Source of the DNA: SIG78 sp036677805
GTDB taxonomy: Bacteria > Verrucomicrobiota > Lentisphaeria > Victivallales > Victivallaceae
Length of the DNA stretch: 31,129 nucleotides
Assembly: GCA_036677805.1 (NCBI GenBank)
Contig: JAVBVS010000006.1
Coordinates: 1 to 31,129 of the forward strand
Direction: 5' to 3'
Shown here one piece after another: positions 15,233 to 22,214 of the stretch (positions within the stretch are counted from its first letter, which is position 1; every line of letters starts with the position of its first letter). The translations under genes and the position numbers were made by a program. The notes beneath the pieces were generated by a model. The model saw only the letters and a list, made by a program, of their open reading frames with translations, was not told the origin of the DNA and ran no database searches.

Positions 15233-17344
15233 ATGGCAATCCTGGCCCATCTTCGCCGCCATATCGGTATCTACGGGTTTCTGGCCGTCTGGCTGACGGC
15301 CTTCTGTTTCCGCAACGCCATTGCCGAGCGCGACATGCGTTCGCTGCAAAAGGCGACCCAGAGCGATTTTGCGCCGTTTCTGGTCGAAAGCGCCATCATG
15401 TACGGCTATATTCAGAAGGCGGCCGCGGGCGAAGCCATCGGCGGCGTCGATCCGGAGCTTCCGGCGATGGCCGGCTATACGGTGTCCGAACAGATGTCGC
15501 TGGGGCTGGAGTACGCCGGGGGCGGGCTGCTGCAATTGCGGCGCTGGCTCTGCGGGACGCCGGAGCGCGGAGCTTATGAGGATTCGGCGGCGGAAAGCCG
15601 CTTGGTCCGGCTGGCGTTGACCTGGCATCTGGCGTTGGTGCCGGCGCTGGTTTTCGTGCTGCTTCTGGTGCTGGGGGTGCCGTGGCCGCTGGCGGTGGGC
15701 GGAGCTTTGATCGAGACCTTTTCGGCGGCGGCGCTGGGACGGTATACCGGGCAGGATCTGATCAAGGGGGCATTTGCATTCCCATTTCTGATGGCTTATC
15801 TGACGGCCAAGGCCAGTGCGGAACGGCGGCGGCGGGGCTGGATGTTGGCCGGGATGTTCTGCGCGGCGTTTCTGGCGGTGGCGAGCTGGGATGCGTCGCA
15901 GCTGCTGATCGGTGCGCTGGGGTTGCTGGAAATCATCCGCCTTGCCGGTGGCGGCATGGCTTCGCGCAAGCGGCGCGATGTCTGGCTTCTGACCTATCTG
16001 GCGCTGGCCCTGGCCGCGGTGCTGCTGCCGTACAACCGGGTCCACGGCGCATTCTTTTCGCCGGTGATCCAATTCGTGCTGCCGGGGTGCTGGCTGCTCA
16101 ACTGGCTGCGGTTTGACCGGCATTCCGCGCTCAAGCGTTTGGCGGTTCTGGCCGCTCTGGCGGTGACGGCATTGCTGGCGATGCGGCTTTCTCCTTTCGG
16201 CGGCAACTACAGCCATTTCGGCGAACTGCTGAGCGCAAAAATTCGTTTCCTCAATCGATTGCCGGCGGATCCGACACTGCTGACCTTCGATCAGCGGTTT
16301 CTGTGGACGCCGGAGCTGCATTCGGCCGACTGGCGCCTGACCGGCATGATCTTTCCGGCGGCGCTGGGGTTGCTGGCGCTGCTGGGCGGCGGCTACGGCT
16401 TGTGGCGCCTGGCCCGGCGCATTTTCCGGCTCCGGCATCCGGCTTACGGCTGGCCGTTCCGGGGGACGGCGTGGCAATATGGGCTCCTGACCGCGGGATT
16501 TTTCATGGTTTACTGTCTGCTGGCGCGGTTCCGGGACCTGACGGCATTGTTCATGGCGGTGGCGCTGCCGCTGACGGCGGTGCTGTGGATGCGTGAATTC
16601 AAGCGGTGGCGGCGGTGGATTCCGCTGCTGCTGCTGTTGCTGGCGGCGGGGGTGGAGTGCAACCGCTCGCTGCATCTCCGGCGGGGGTATCCGGACGGCA
16701 TGAATGCGACTGCGGACTTGATCCGGTATCTCCGGCGGTACGATTTGCGCGGTCAGACGGTGCTGAGCGACATGCAGAATTCGCCGCTTTTGAAGTGCTA
16801 CGCCGGGGCCGCAATCCTGATTCAGCCCAAATACGAACTGCCGGAGGTCCGACGACTGATGCAGTGCTATCTGGAGACTTTTTTCAACGGCTCGTTGTCC
16901 GAATTCTCCCGCTTCTGCGCGGACAACAAGGTCGATTGGGTGATCGTCCATCTGCCGATGATCACGACGCCGATGGAGACGCGCTACAGTTACCGCTACA
17001 TGACGGCGACGCGCCGCCTACGGCCCGATTCGGCGGCGGCGCTGATGCTCAATCTGCCGCGGCGCTTAGGCGATTTCGCCCTGGTGGAATTGCCGGCGGG
17101 CAGTCCGGCGGCGCAGACCTACCGGATTTTCCGGTTTCTCGCCCCCGAAAAGCGCGAAGCGGCCGAGAAACGCTACACCGAAGCATTGGAGAATCATTAT
17201 GCCCGGCGGCCGAAACGGGCCGCCCGATTGATCCGCGAAGCGTATGCGTTGTATCCGAAGATGGGCCGGATTTACGAGGCGTACATTCTTCTGACCGGCG
17301 AAGTGCCGCCGCCCCTGAGTCTGCCGGAACGCGCCGCCCGGTGA
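15233..17344 (+). CDS. Polytopic membrane protein, GT-C glycosyltransferase-like
   Basis: A 703-residue protein with about 10-12 predicted membrane helices, for example GFLAVWLTAFCF (near 15), LALVPALVFVLLLVLGVPWP (near 140), then FPAALGLLALLGGGYGLW and LLTAGFFMVYCLLARF. A large loop after the first helix (ERDMRSLQKATQSDFAPFLV, then AAAGEAIGGVDPELPAM) and a soluble C-terminal region (about 500-703) match the topology of GT-C enzymes such as STT3/PMT relatives, with an acidic Glu-Arg-Asp set at the first loop. The GGAGG at 15221-15225 supports the ATG at 15233 over the in-frame ATG at 15203, which lies inside rsmI. The family call is by topology and a general resemblance only. The C-terminal 60 residues look TPR-like. 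Confidence 0.55.
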   Translation: MAILAHLRRHIGIYGFLAVWLTAFCFRNAIAERDMRSLQKATQSDFAPFLVESAIMYGYIQKAAAGEAIGGVDPELPAMAGYTVSEQMSLGLEYAGGGLLQLRRWLCGTPERGAYEDSAAESRLVRLALTWHLALVPALVFVLLLVLGVPWPLAVGGALIETFSAAALGRYTGQDLIKGAFAFPFLMAYLTAKASAERRRRGWMLAGMFCAAFLAVASWDASQLLIGALGLLEIIRLAGGGMASRKRRDVWLLTYLALALAAVLLPYNRVHGAFFSPVIQFVLPGCWLLNWLRFDRHSALKRLAVLAALAVTALLAMRLSPFGGNYSHFGELLSAKIRFLNRLPADPTLLTFDQRFLWTPELHSADWRLTGMIFPAALGLLALLGGGYGLWRLARRIFRLRHPAYGWPFRGTAWQYGLLTAGFFMVYCLLARFRDLTALFMAVALPLTAVLWMREFKRWRRWIPLLLLLLAAGVECNRSLHLRRGYPDGMNATADLIRYLRRYDLRGQTVLSDMQNSPLLKCYAGAAILIQPKYELPEVRRLMQCYLETFFNGSLSEFSRFCADNKVDWVIVHLPMITTPMETRYSYRYMTATRRLRPDSAAALMLNLPRRLGDFALVELPAGSPAAQTYRIFRFLAPEKREAAEKRYTEALENHYARRPKRAARLIREAYALYPKMGRIYEAYILLTGEVPPPLSLPERAAR

Positions 17345-17408
17345 GTATAGAACGGTGCTGACCGGGCTCATGAATGATTTTTTTGTTGACAAATAGTAAA
17401 ATTAAAGT

Positions 17409-17437
17409 TTGAAAACCATCCTTTTTTGACATATATT
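17409..17437 (+). promoter_or_regulatory. Promoter of the EamA / XRE-cupin / PHP operon
   Basis: TTGAAA (17409-17414) and TATATT (17432-17437) are spaced by 17 bp, each matching consensus at 5 of 6 positions. The -10 lies in the left arm of the 17412-17464 palindrome. Confidence 0.7.
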
Positions 17438-17464
17438 AAATATATATCAAATAAGGATGGTTTT
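17412..17464. repeat. 53-bp near-perfect palindrome over promoter and ribosome site
   Basis: The left arm 17412-17437 (beginning AAAACCATCC, ending ACATATATT) and the right arm 17439-17464 (beginning AATATATATC, ending GGATGGTTTT) are complementary at 24 of 26 positions around a single central base, 17438. The left arm holds the -10; the right arm holds the AAGGATGG ribosome site of the gene at 17467. It could act as a DNA operator, an RNA hairpin that hides the ribosome site, or both. Confidence 0.85.
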
Positions 17465-17466
17465 TT

Positions 17467-18333
17467 ATGGCGATTTTCTGGGCGCTCGTCTGCCTGGTAC
17501 TGGCGGCGGTCAATGATCTGGTGTTCAAGTTCTATGCGCGTAAACCGCGCTCACCCGGCTGGTTTGTGGCGATTGTGGGCATGGCGTGGCTGGCGGCGGC
17601 GGTGTGGTTTCCGCGCGGTTGGCCGGCGCACTGGGGCGCCACTCTGTTTTGGGGGGCGGTTTCAGGGGGTTTTTCGGTGGGCGGCAATTTGTTGATGCTG
17701 GCGGCGATGCGTTCGCTGGAGGCCGGAGTTTGCGCAACGATTTACCGGCTCAATCTGGTACCGGTGGTGATCGGCGCAGCGCTGTTGCTGCATGAGGTCT
17801 TGTCGCCGTTGCAGTGGATCGGCATCGGCTGTGCCTGCTTGGCGGTGGCGGCATTTGTGCCCTGGAATGAAGCGGAACGCAAATTGGCATGGGGGGGATT
17901 TGTCATGATGCTGGCGGCGTCGCTGATGCGCGCCGGAATGGGCTTGAGTTACCGCTACGGATTTCTGCATGGAGCCGACTGCGCCTGGGTGGTGATCGTC
18001 AACAGCTGGTTCTGGATCGGCGGCGGCGCGCTCTATGCGCTGAGGCGCGACCCATCGATGAACCATGCCGCGGACACCGGGGAGGAGGCCCGGACGGCGC
18101 GGCGAAAACTTTGGCAATACGGTCTGCTTTCCGGAGTGCTGGTGGCGGGAATTGTACTCAGCATGGCGGCGTCGCTGGCGGCGGGCGCGGCATCGGTGGT
18201 ATTGCCGATTGCGCAGATGAGTTTTCTGTTGACCAGCGGATTGAGTGTATGGCTGCTCAAGGAAAAATGGACTTTGCTTAAGTTGGGCGCGCTGACTAGC
18301 GGCGTCGCGGCGATCTTATTGTTGTCCTGGTAA
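17467..18333 (+). CDS. EamA/DMT superfamily transporter
   Basis: A 288-residue protein with ten hydrophobic segments in two five-helix halves, the layout of drug/metabolite transporters. Examples are FWALVCLVLAAVNDLVFKFY (4-23), ATIYRLNLVPVVIGAALLLH (near 90, with the conserved end-of-helix Pro), LSMAASLAAGAASVVLPIAQ and MSFLLTSGLSVWLLKEKW, the last being the usual final EamA signature. It probably exports or imports a small metabolite, perhaps a sugar or phosphorylated compound given the PHP enzyme downstream (inference). The gene starts at 17467, 6 nt after AAGGATGG, which lies inside the palindrome. An XRE-cupin regulator follows after 15 nt. Confidence 0.85.
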   Translation: MAIFWALVCLVLAAVNDLVFKFYARKPRSPGWFVAIVGMAWLAAAVWFPRGWPAHWGATLFWGAVSGGFSVGGNLLMLAAMRSLEAGVCATIYRLNLVPVVIGAALLLHEVLSPLQWIGIGCACLAVAAFVPWNEAERKLAWGGFVMMLAASLMRAGMGLSYRYGFLHGADCAWVVIVNSWFWIGGGALYALRRDPSMNHAADTGEEARTARRKLWQYGLLSGVLVAGIVLSMAASLAAGAASVVLPIAQMSFLLTSGLSVWLLKEKWTLLKLGALTSGVAAILLLSW

Positions 18334-18348
18334 CCGGAGGAACGGATC

Positions 18349-18954
18349 GTGAATGATAACCTGATTGAGCTGGGCGGGCGGATGAAGGACCTTCGGAAGC
18401 TGCGCGGCCTTACGCTGGCGCGGCTGGCGCAGGCGACCGGATTGACTGCGGGATTGCTGTCCAAGATCGAAAATGCGCGGACCATTCCGTCACTGCCGGT
18501 TTTGTGCGCGATTGCGGGAGCTCTGGAATGCGCTCCCGGCGAATTGCTGGGGGCCGACGCCGGAAGCGTGCCGGACCGGCCGGAACAGGTACGCCGCCGC
18601 TGGTTTCTGGTGCATTCCTCCGATTGGCGGAGCATCGACCGGGAAAACAGTTCCGGCTACGATTACCGGCTGATCTTCGAATCCCGGCTGAATACCGGAC
18701 GGGTACAGGCGATGATGGTGGTGATCCAGCCCGGCGCGACCCGGCGTAAAGTTACGGGCGAAGGGGTGGAAAGCCTCTATGTGCTGCGCGGCCGCTGTCG
18801 CTATCATCTGGGCGCCGACACGGTGGAGTTGATTCCGGGCGATACCTTATTTTTTGACAGCACTCTTGCTCATGTTCCGGAAAATCCGGGTCCTGAACCG
18901 GTGGTGATGCTGGTCCATTATTATTTGTTTGAACCCGTTTTTGCGAAGGAGTGA
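18349..18954 (+). CDS. XRE-family regulator with C-terminal cupin domain
   Basis: A 201-residue protein starting at GTG 18349, with CGGAGGA 6 nt upstream. Residues 10-65 are an XRE/Cro helix-turn-helix (LRGLTLARLAQATGLTAGLL, then SKIENARTIPSLPVL). Residues about 100-195 form a cupin_2 fold: MMVVIQPGATRRKVTGEG, SLYVLRGRCRYHLG and LIPGDTLFFDSTLAHVPENP. Such small-molecule-sensing regulators often control the transporter or catabolic genes next to them. It lies between the EamA gene and the PHP gene in one operon, so it probably acts on the 17409-17464 promoter/palindrome. The GTG start may keep its level low. Confidence 0.9.
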   Translation: MNDNLIELGGRMKDLRKLRGLTLARLAQATGLTAGLLSKIENARTIPSLPVLCAIAGALECAPGELLGADAGSVPDRPEQVRRRWFLVHSSDWRSIDRENSSGYDYRLIFESRLNTGRVQAMMVVIQPGATRRKVTGEGVESLYVLRGRCRYHLGADTVELIPGDTLFFDSTLAHVPENPGPEPVVMLVHYYLFEPVFAKE

Positions 18955-18957
18955 ATC

Positions 18958-19839
18958 ATGAATTTCTACGGACGCGAATTACCGATTTTCCGGGCCAATC
19001 TGCATACGCACAGTACGGTTTCCGACGGCTGGCTGACTCCGCAGCAGGTGATTGATTGTTATGATTCGGCCGGTTATGAGGTGCTGGCATTTTCCGATCA
19101 TCGCCTGACCAATCCCGTGTCGCAATACCGGCCCCGGCATATGACCCTGCTGCCGGGCATGGAACTGCATCCGAAGGGCCCCCGCGGTTTGACCTGGCAT
19201 CTGCTGGCGCTCGGAGTTCCGGAAAATTTTCCGGGCAAATATTCCAGCGCCCAACGGGCCATCGACGCGGTCCATGCCGTGGGCGGCATCGTATTTGTCG
19301 CGCATCCGCACTGGTGCGGCATCACCTCTTCCGATATTCTGAAGCTCAAAAATATTGTCGGCATCGAGGTTTACAACTCATCCACCCGCTATATCGGCAA
19401 GGCCTTCAGCGAAGAGTGTTGGGATGAACTGATCAGCGCCGGGTTTGCCTGCGGCGCGTTGGCGGTCGACGACATCCATGGGCTGGGCGAAGCGTTTGGC
19501 GGCTGGACCATGATCGCGGCACCCGATCGTTCTCCCGAAGCTTTGCTCGACGCTCTCCGTAACCGTCGTTATTATGCGACGCAGGGACCGGAATTCCACC
19601 GGTTGAGTTTTGAAAACGGTGTGTTTGAAGCGGAGTTTTCGGAGGCGGTCGAGGTCAGCGTCGTCGGCCGCAACAGCAGCGGAAAGGTCGTCTGCATGCC
19701 CGATTATCCATTCCCCGGCAATCGCCCTGTCGCCACGCATTTGCGGGTGGAAGTGAGTCCGCTTTTCGGCGGCGTGTTGCGTTGCCGGATTCGCGATGCT
19801 CATGGGCGTTGGGCCTGGAGTGCGCCGATTACCTGGTAA
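18958..19839 (+). CDS. PHP-domain metal-dependent phosphoesterase
   Basis: A 293-residue protein whose first 170 residues form the PHP domain: FRANLHTHSTVSDGWLTPQQ (the HxH metal motif and following Asp), LAFSDHRLTNP, LPGMELHPKG (metal Glu), GGIVFVAHPHW (metal His-Pro-His) and ALAVDDIHGLG (Asp-x-His). The C-terminal 80 residues are beta-rich (VEVSVVGRNSSGKVVCM) and may be a small sandwich domain. PHP proteins cleave phosphoesters using three metal ions. The gene starts 3 nt after the XRE-cupin stop, with AAGGAG just upstream, and is the last gene of the operon. A hairpin (19841-19867) follows the stop. Confidence 0.88.
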   Translation: MNFYGRELPIFRANLHTHSTVSDGWLTPQQVIDCYDSAGYEVLAFSDHRLTNPVSQYRPRHMTLLPGMELHPKGPRGLTWHLLALGVPENFPGKYSSAQRAIDAVHAVGGIVFVAHPHWCGITSSDILKLKNIVGIEVYNSSTRYIGKAFSEECWDELISAGFACGALAVDDIHGLGEAFGGWTMIAAPDRSPEALLDALRNRRYYATQGPEFHRLSFENGVFEAEFSEAVEVSVVGRNSSGKVVCMPDYPFPGNRPVATHLRVEVSPLFGGVLRCRIRDAHGRWAWSAPITW

Positions 19840-19840
19840 T

Positions 19841-19867
19841 CGGAACGGCAGAAAACCCTCCGTTCCG
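19841..19867 (+). terminator. Stem-loop after the PHP gene
   Basis: CGGAACGG (19841-19848) pairs perfectly with CCGTTCCG (19860-19867) around 11 nt, one base after the stop codon. No T-tract follows, so termination would be weak or factor-assisted. Confidence 0.4.
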
Positions 19868-20259
19868 GTTCATGATAAATGATGGCTTGAACGGAGCCGG
19901 TTTTTGTATGAAGGAATTTATTGGTTCTGGAAAACATGGAAGCCTTTGTAACCTTCCATGCCGTGTCTGGCATCTGGGTCGTGTTGTCAAAAGATTCACC
20001 TCCAAGCCGCAATACATCTGATTTTCAAGGTTTCCTGTTCGACGGCTGCATAATATGGTATACATCTATTGATGACACCACCTGGGACGGAACGGCGGCA
20101 GGCTACATCGACAACGGCGGCACCGAACACTGATTCGGTGGATGGTCCGAGGATCATTGCCATTCGCCGAAGCCTTCGCGGACAGGGTTTTCCGGCAAGG
20201 GAAAATATTCATTTTTCGCTGTTCTCGGGAATAAAAACCGATTTTTCCACCGTCCGCCC
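19868..20259. other. Gene-free stretch with two further stem-loops
   Basis: No convincing gene is seen on either strand; short open frames here lack family features. Two perfect stems are present: CATGGAAG/CTTCCATG (19935-19942 with 19953-19960) and CACCGAA/TTCGGTG (20121-20127 with 20134-20140). Base composition is more AT-rich than in the flanking genes, and the stretch may be a degraded remnant. Confidence 0.4.
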
Positions 20260-20288
20260 TTGACAAATCGCCGGGTTTGATATATACT
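20260..20288 (+). promoter_or_regulatory. Promoter of the LacI-pseudopilin-hydrolase operon
   Basis: TTGACA (20260-20265) matches consensus fully and TATACT (20283-20288) at 5 of 6 positions, with a 17-bp spacer. Two identical operator-like repeats follow just downstream. Confidence 0.8.
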
Positions 20289-20302
20289 ATAACCATCCCG
20301 AA

Positions 20303-20347
20303 GTTACGCGGGTAAATTTTTTAATTGCACGGTTACGCGGGTAAATT
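20303..20347. promoter_or_regulatory. Tandem LacI-type operators
   Basis: GTTACGCGGGTAAATT occurs twice, at 20303-20318 and 20332-20347, with a 29-bp period. Each contains TTAC-GCGG-GTAA, a 4-bp inverted repeat around a GC centre as in LacI-family operators. Both lie between the expected transcription start and the LacI gene, fitting autorepression. Confidence 0.65.
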
Positions 20348-20366
20348 GAAAAGACAGGAAAATAGC

Positions 20367-21386
20367 ATGGGCGGAAGCGGCGACAATCGGATCACCCGGG
20401 CGGATATTGCACGGCTGGCCGGAGTCAGCGTGGCGACGGTTTCGTATGCGCTGTCCGGTGATCATTGTGAAAAAATCCGGCCGGAAACCCGGCAGCGGGT
20501 ATGTCGGATTGCGCGTGAATACGGTTATGTGCCAAAATTTTCCGCGCGCTCGCTGTCGACCGGCCGCAGTATGAATATCGCATTTCTGAGCGTGGCGACG
20601 GCCTGGCTGATCGACCCGATGTTTCATGCGGTCCAATACGGGCTGGCTACGGAGATCAATCGCACCGAGTACACCATGCTTTGCTTTTATGAAGCCAATC
20701 GGAAGTTTTTCCAGAAGCTGGAACAGGAACGGTTCGACGGCATCGTGGTCTTTTCCAGTCATCTGACCCCGGAATTGCGGCGGCTGGCGCTGGATTATAC
20801 GCTGCCGCTGATTTTCGTGAATCTGGATGTGAATCAGGTCGGCATTGCGCGGAAGTTCTGCCATACGGTCCGGGCCGATTATGCCGGGCTGATGCACCGG
20901 GTGCTGGCCGCGCTGGCTGAGGCGGGTTGCCGCGAGGTCGGGTTGCGGATGGTCCGCTCGCCGGTCTGCGCACCCAACGATCTGATGTACGCGGCGCTGG
21001 ATGAGCTGCTGCCGGAATACCGCCGCCGCGGAATCGGCTTCACCATGCTGGAGGCGCCCGATGAGGAACTTCCGGCGGAGCTGGAGATGCACTGGCGGTC
21101 CGGGCGGCGGTTCGACGGCATCTACGAGGATATCAACCGCAAGGCCCGATGCCGGATTGCGGAAATCATGGCCGGGCATGGTCGAATGGCGGGGCGGGAT
21201 TATGTGTTGGTTCAATCGGACACCGCCAACGATCATCCGGCGCCGGATCGGGTCTGTCTGTTCACTCAGCCGCTGGTGGAAATCGGGCGGGCCGCCTGGG
21301 GCTTGATGGCGCAGATGCTCGAAGGACGGGATGGCAAAGAGTTGATTCTGCCGTTTGAATGTCGAAATGGTTCCGATTCGAAATAA
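20367..21386 (+). CDS. LacI family transcriptional regulator
   Basis: A 339-residue repressor. Residues 9-30 are the LacI helix-turn-helix (TRADIARLAGVSVATVSYAL), followed by the hinge region (REYGYVPKFSARSLSTGRS). A periplasmic-binding-like sensor domain follows: MNIAFLSVATAWL, RFDGIVVFSSHLTPE, LPLIFVNLDVNQVGI and HRVLAALAEAGCREVGLRMV. The ATG at 20367 with AGGA 8 nt upstream is preferred to an earlier in-frame TTG at 20325, which lies between the two operator repeats. It heads an operon with a pseudopilin (27 nt later) and a CBM9 hydrolase, so it probably responds to a sugar released from that enzyme's polysaccharide. Ligand unknown. Confidence 0.9.
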   Translation: MGGSGDNRITRADIARLAGVSVATVSYALSGDHCEKIRPETRQRVCRIAREYGYVPKFSARSLSTGRSMNIAFLSVATAWLIDPMFHAVQYGLATEINRTEYTMLCFYEANRKFFQKLEQERFDGIVVFSSHLTPELRRLALDYTLPLIFVNLDVNQVGIARKFCHTVRADYAGLMHRVLAALAEAGCREVGLRMVRSPVCAPNDLMYAALDELLPEYRRRGIGFTMLEAPDEELPAELEMHWRSGRRFDGIYEDINRKARCRIAEIMAGHGRMAGRDYVLVQSDTANDHPAPDRVCLFTQPLVEIGRAAWGLMAQMLEGRDGKELILPFECRNGSDSK

Positions 21387-21413
21387 GCATAACCCACAAC
21401 AGGAGGCATGATG

Positions 21414-22181
21414 ATGAAAAAGAGGCGGATGATCACATCAATCAATTTATTCGACGCAATGAATTGCGTTCGGAACCCGAATCGGCTTCGCATCGGGAAT
21501 GTATTCACTCTGATAGAGCTTTTGGTGGTGATTGCCATTATTGCGATTCTGGCGGCCATGCTTTTGCCCGCGCTGTCGTCGGCGCGCGAACGGGCGCGGA
21601 GCGCCAGCTGCATCAACAAATTGAAACAGCTCGGCACCGCCGAGTTCATGTATGCCGGAAGCAATGACGACAATCTGGTCCCCCCGGTGACCCATCAGGC
21701 CCGTACCGCCGGTTTCGGCGCTTTGTATGATGGTGCCAACAGCGGATTGTACGCGTTGCTCTGGGGCGGGTATTTCGGCGGGGAAAAACCCAATTCCACG
21801 CCGGAAGAGAGTGAAATGCGGGAGCGTTTTTTCCGTTGCCCCTCGGATTCGGAAAACTTTACCGCCGGCGGCGCGGGGAAGAAAAACAGTTACTACAACC
21901 TTTATCTGAAACCCGCGGGGGTGACCGCCAACTGGCAGATGGGCGGAGATATGACCTATGCCCGCGATCTGCTCGGCGGCATCTGCAGTCCCGGAAGCAT
22001 GATTTTCTGCGATGTCGGGATTCTCAAAGCCGATCTGGTGACCGTGCCGAGCGCCAATCATCCCGGTTCGGCCAATATACTGCACCTCGGCGGCTATGTC
22101 CGCAGCATGACGACCCGGCATCTGGAAACCATGACCCATTGGGCTTATTCCGTGACTACCGGCAAGGTTGACGACCGCTGA
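21414..22181 (+). CDS. Type II secretion-like pseudopilin, H-X9-DG-like
   Basis: About 255 residues. Three ATGs follow AGGAGG (21401-21406); the third, at 21414, has the correct 7-nt spacing, whereas 21408 is only 1 nt away. After a basic leader the protein has FTLIELLVVIAIIAILAA, then LLPALSSARERARSASC and LKQLGT, nearly identical to the protein at 5663-6409. The middle region is unrelated to that protein. At the C-terminus NHPGSANILHLGGY has His plus nine residues but Gly-Gly in place of Asp-Gly. The residue before Phe is Val, not Gly. It is probably processed by a prepilin peptidase and displayed or exported with the CBM9 hydrolase encoded 33 nt downstream. Confidence 0.87.
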   Translation: MKKRRMITSINLFDAMNCVRNPNRLRIGNVFTLIELLVVIAIIAILAAMLLPALSSARERARSASCINKLKQLGTAEFMYAGSNDDNLVPPVTHQARTAGFGALYDGANSGLYALLWGGYFGGEKPNSTPEESEMRERFFRCPSDSENFTAGGAGKKNSYYNLYLKPAGVTANWQMGGDMTYARDLLGGICSPGSMIFCDVGILKADLVTVPSANHPGSANILHLGGYVRSMTTRHLETMTHWAYSVTTGKVDDR

Positions 22182-22214
22182 ATCTTTCCCCTCAACCCGA
22201 TAAGGAATGACGAA

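Noticed and set aside
15098..16951. 617-residue minus-strand frame
   Set aside because: It is antisense to the GT-C-like membrane protein; its translation is Gln/Arg/Pro/His-rich without structure, and the plus-strand gene has a good ribosome site and membrane helices.
19921..20133. 70-residue plus-strand frame in the gene-free stretch
   Set aside because: It has no ribosome site, no family features, and runs through two perfect stem-loops.
20277..20298. Similarity between TTTGATATATACT plus AACCATCC here and parts of the 17412-17464 palindrome
   Set aside because: The blocks are in a different order, and the first overlaps an ordinary -10 element; a shared operator is not supported.
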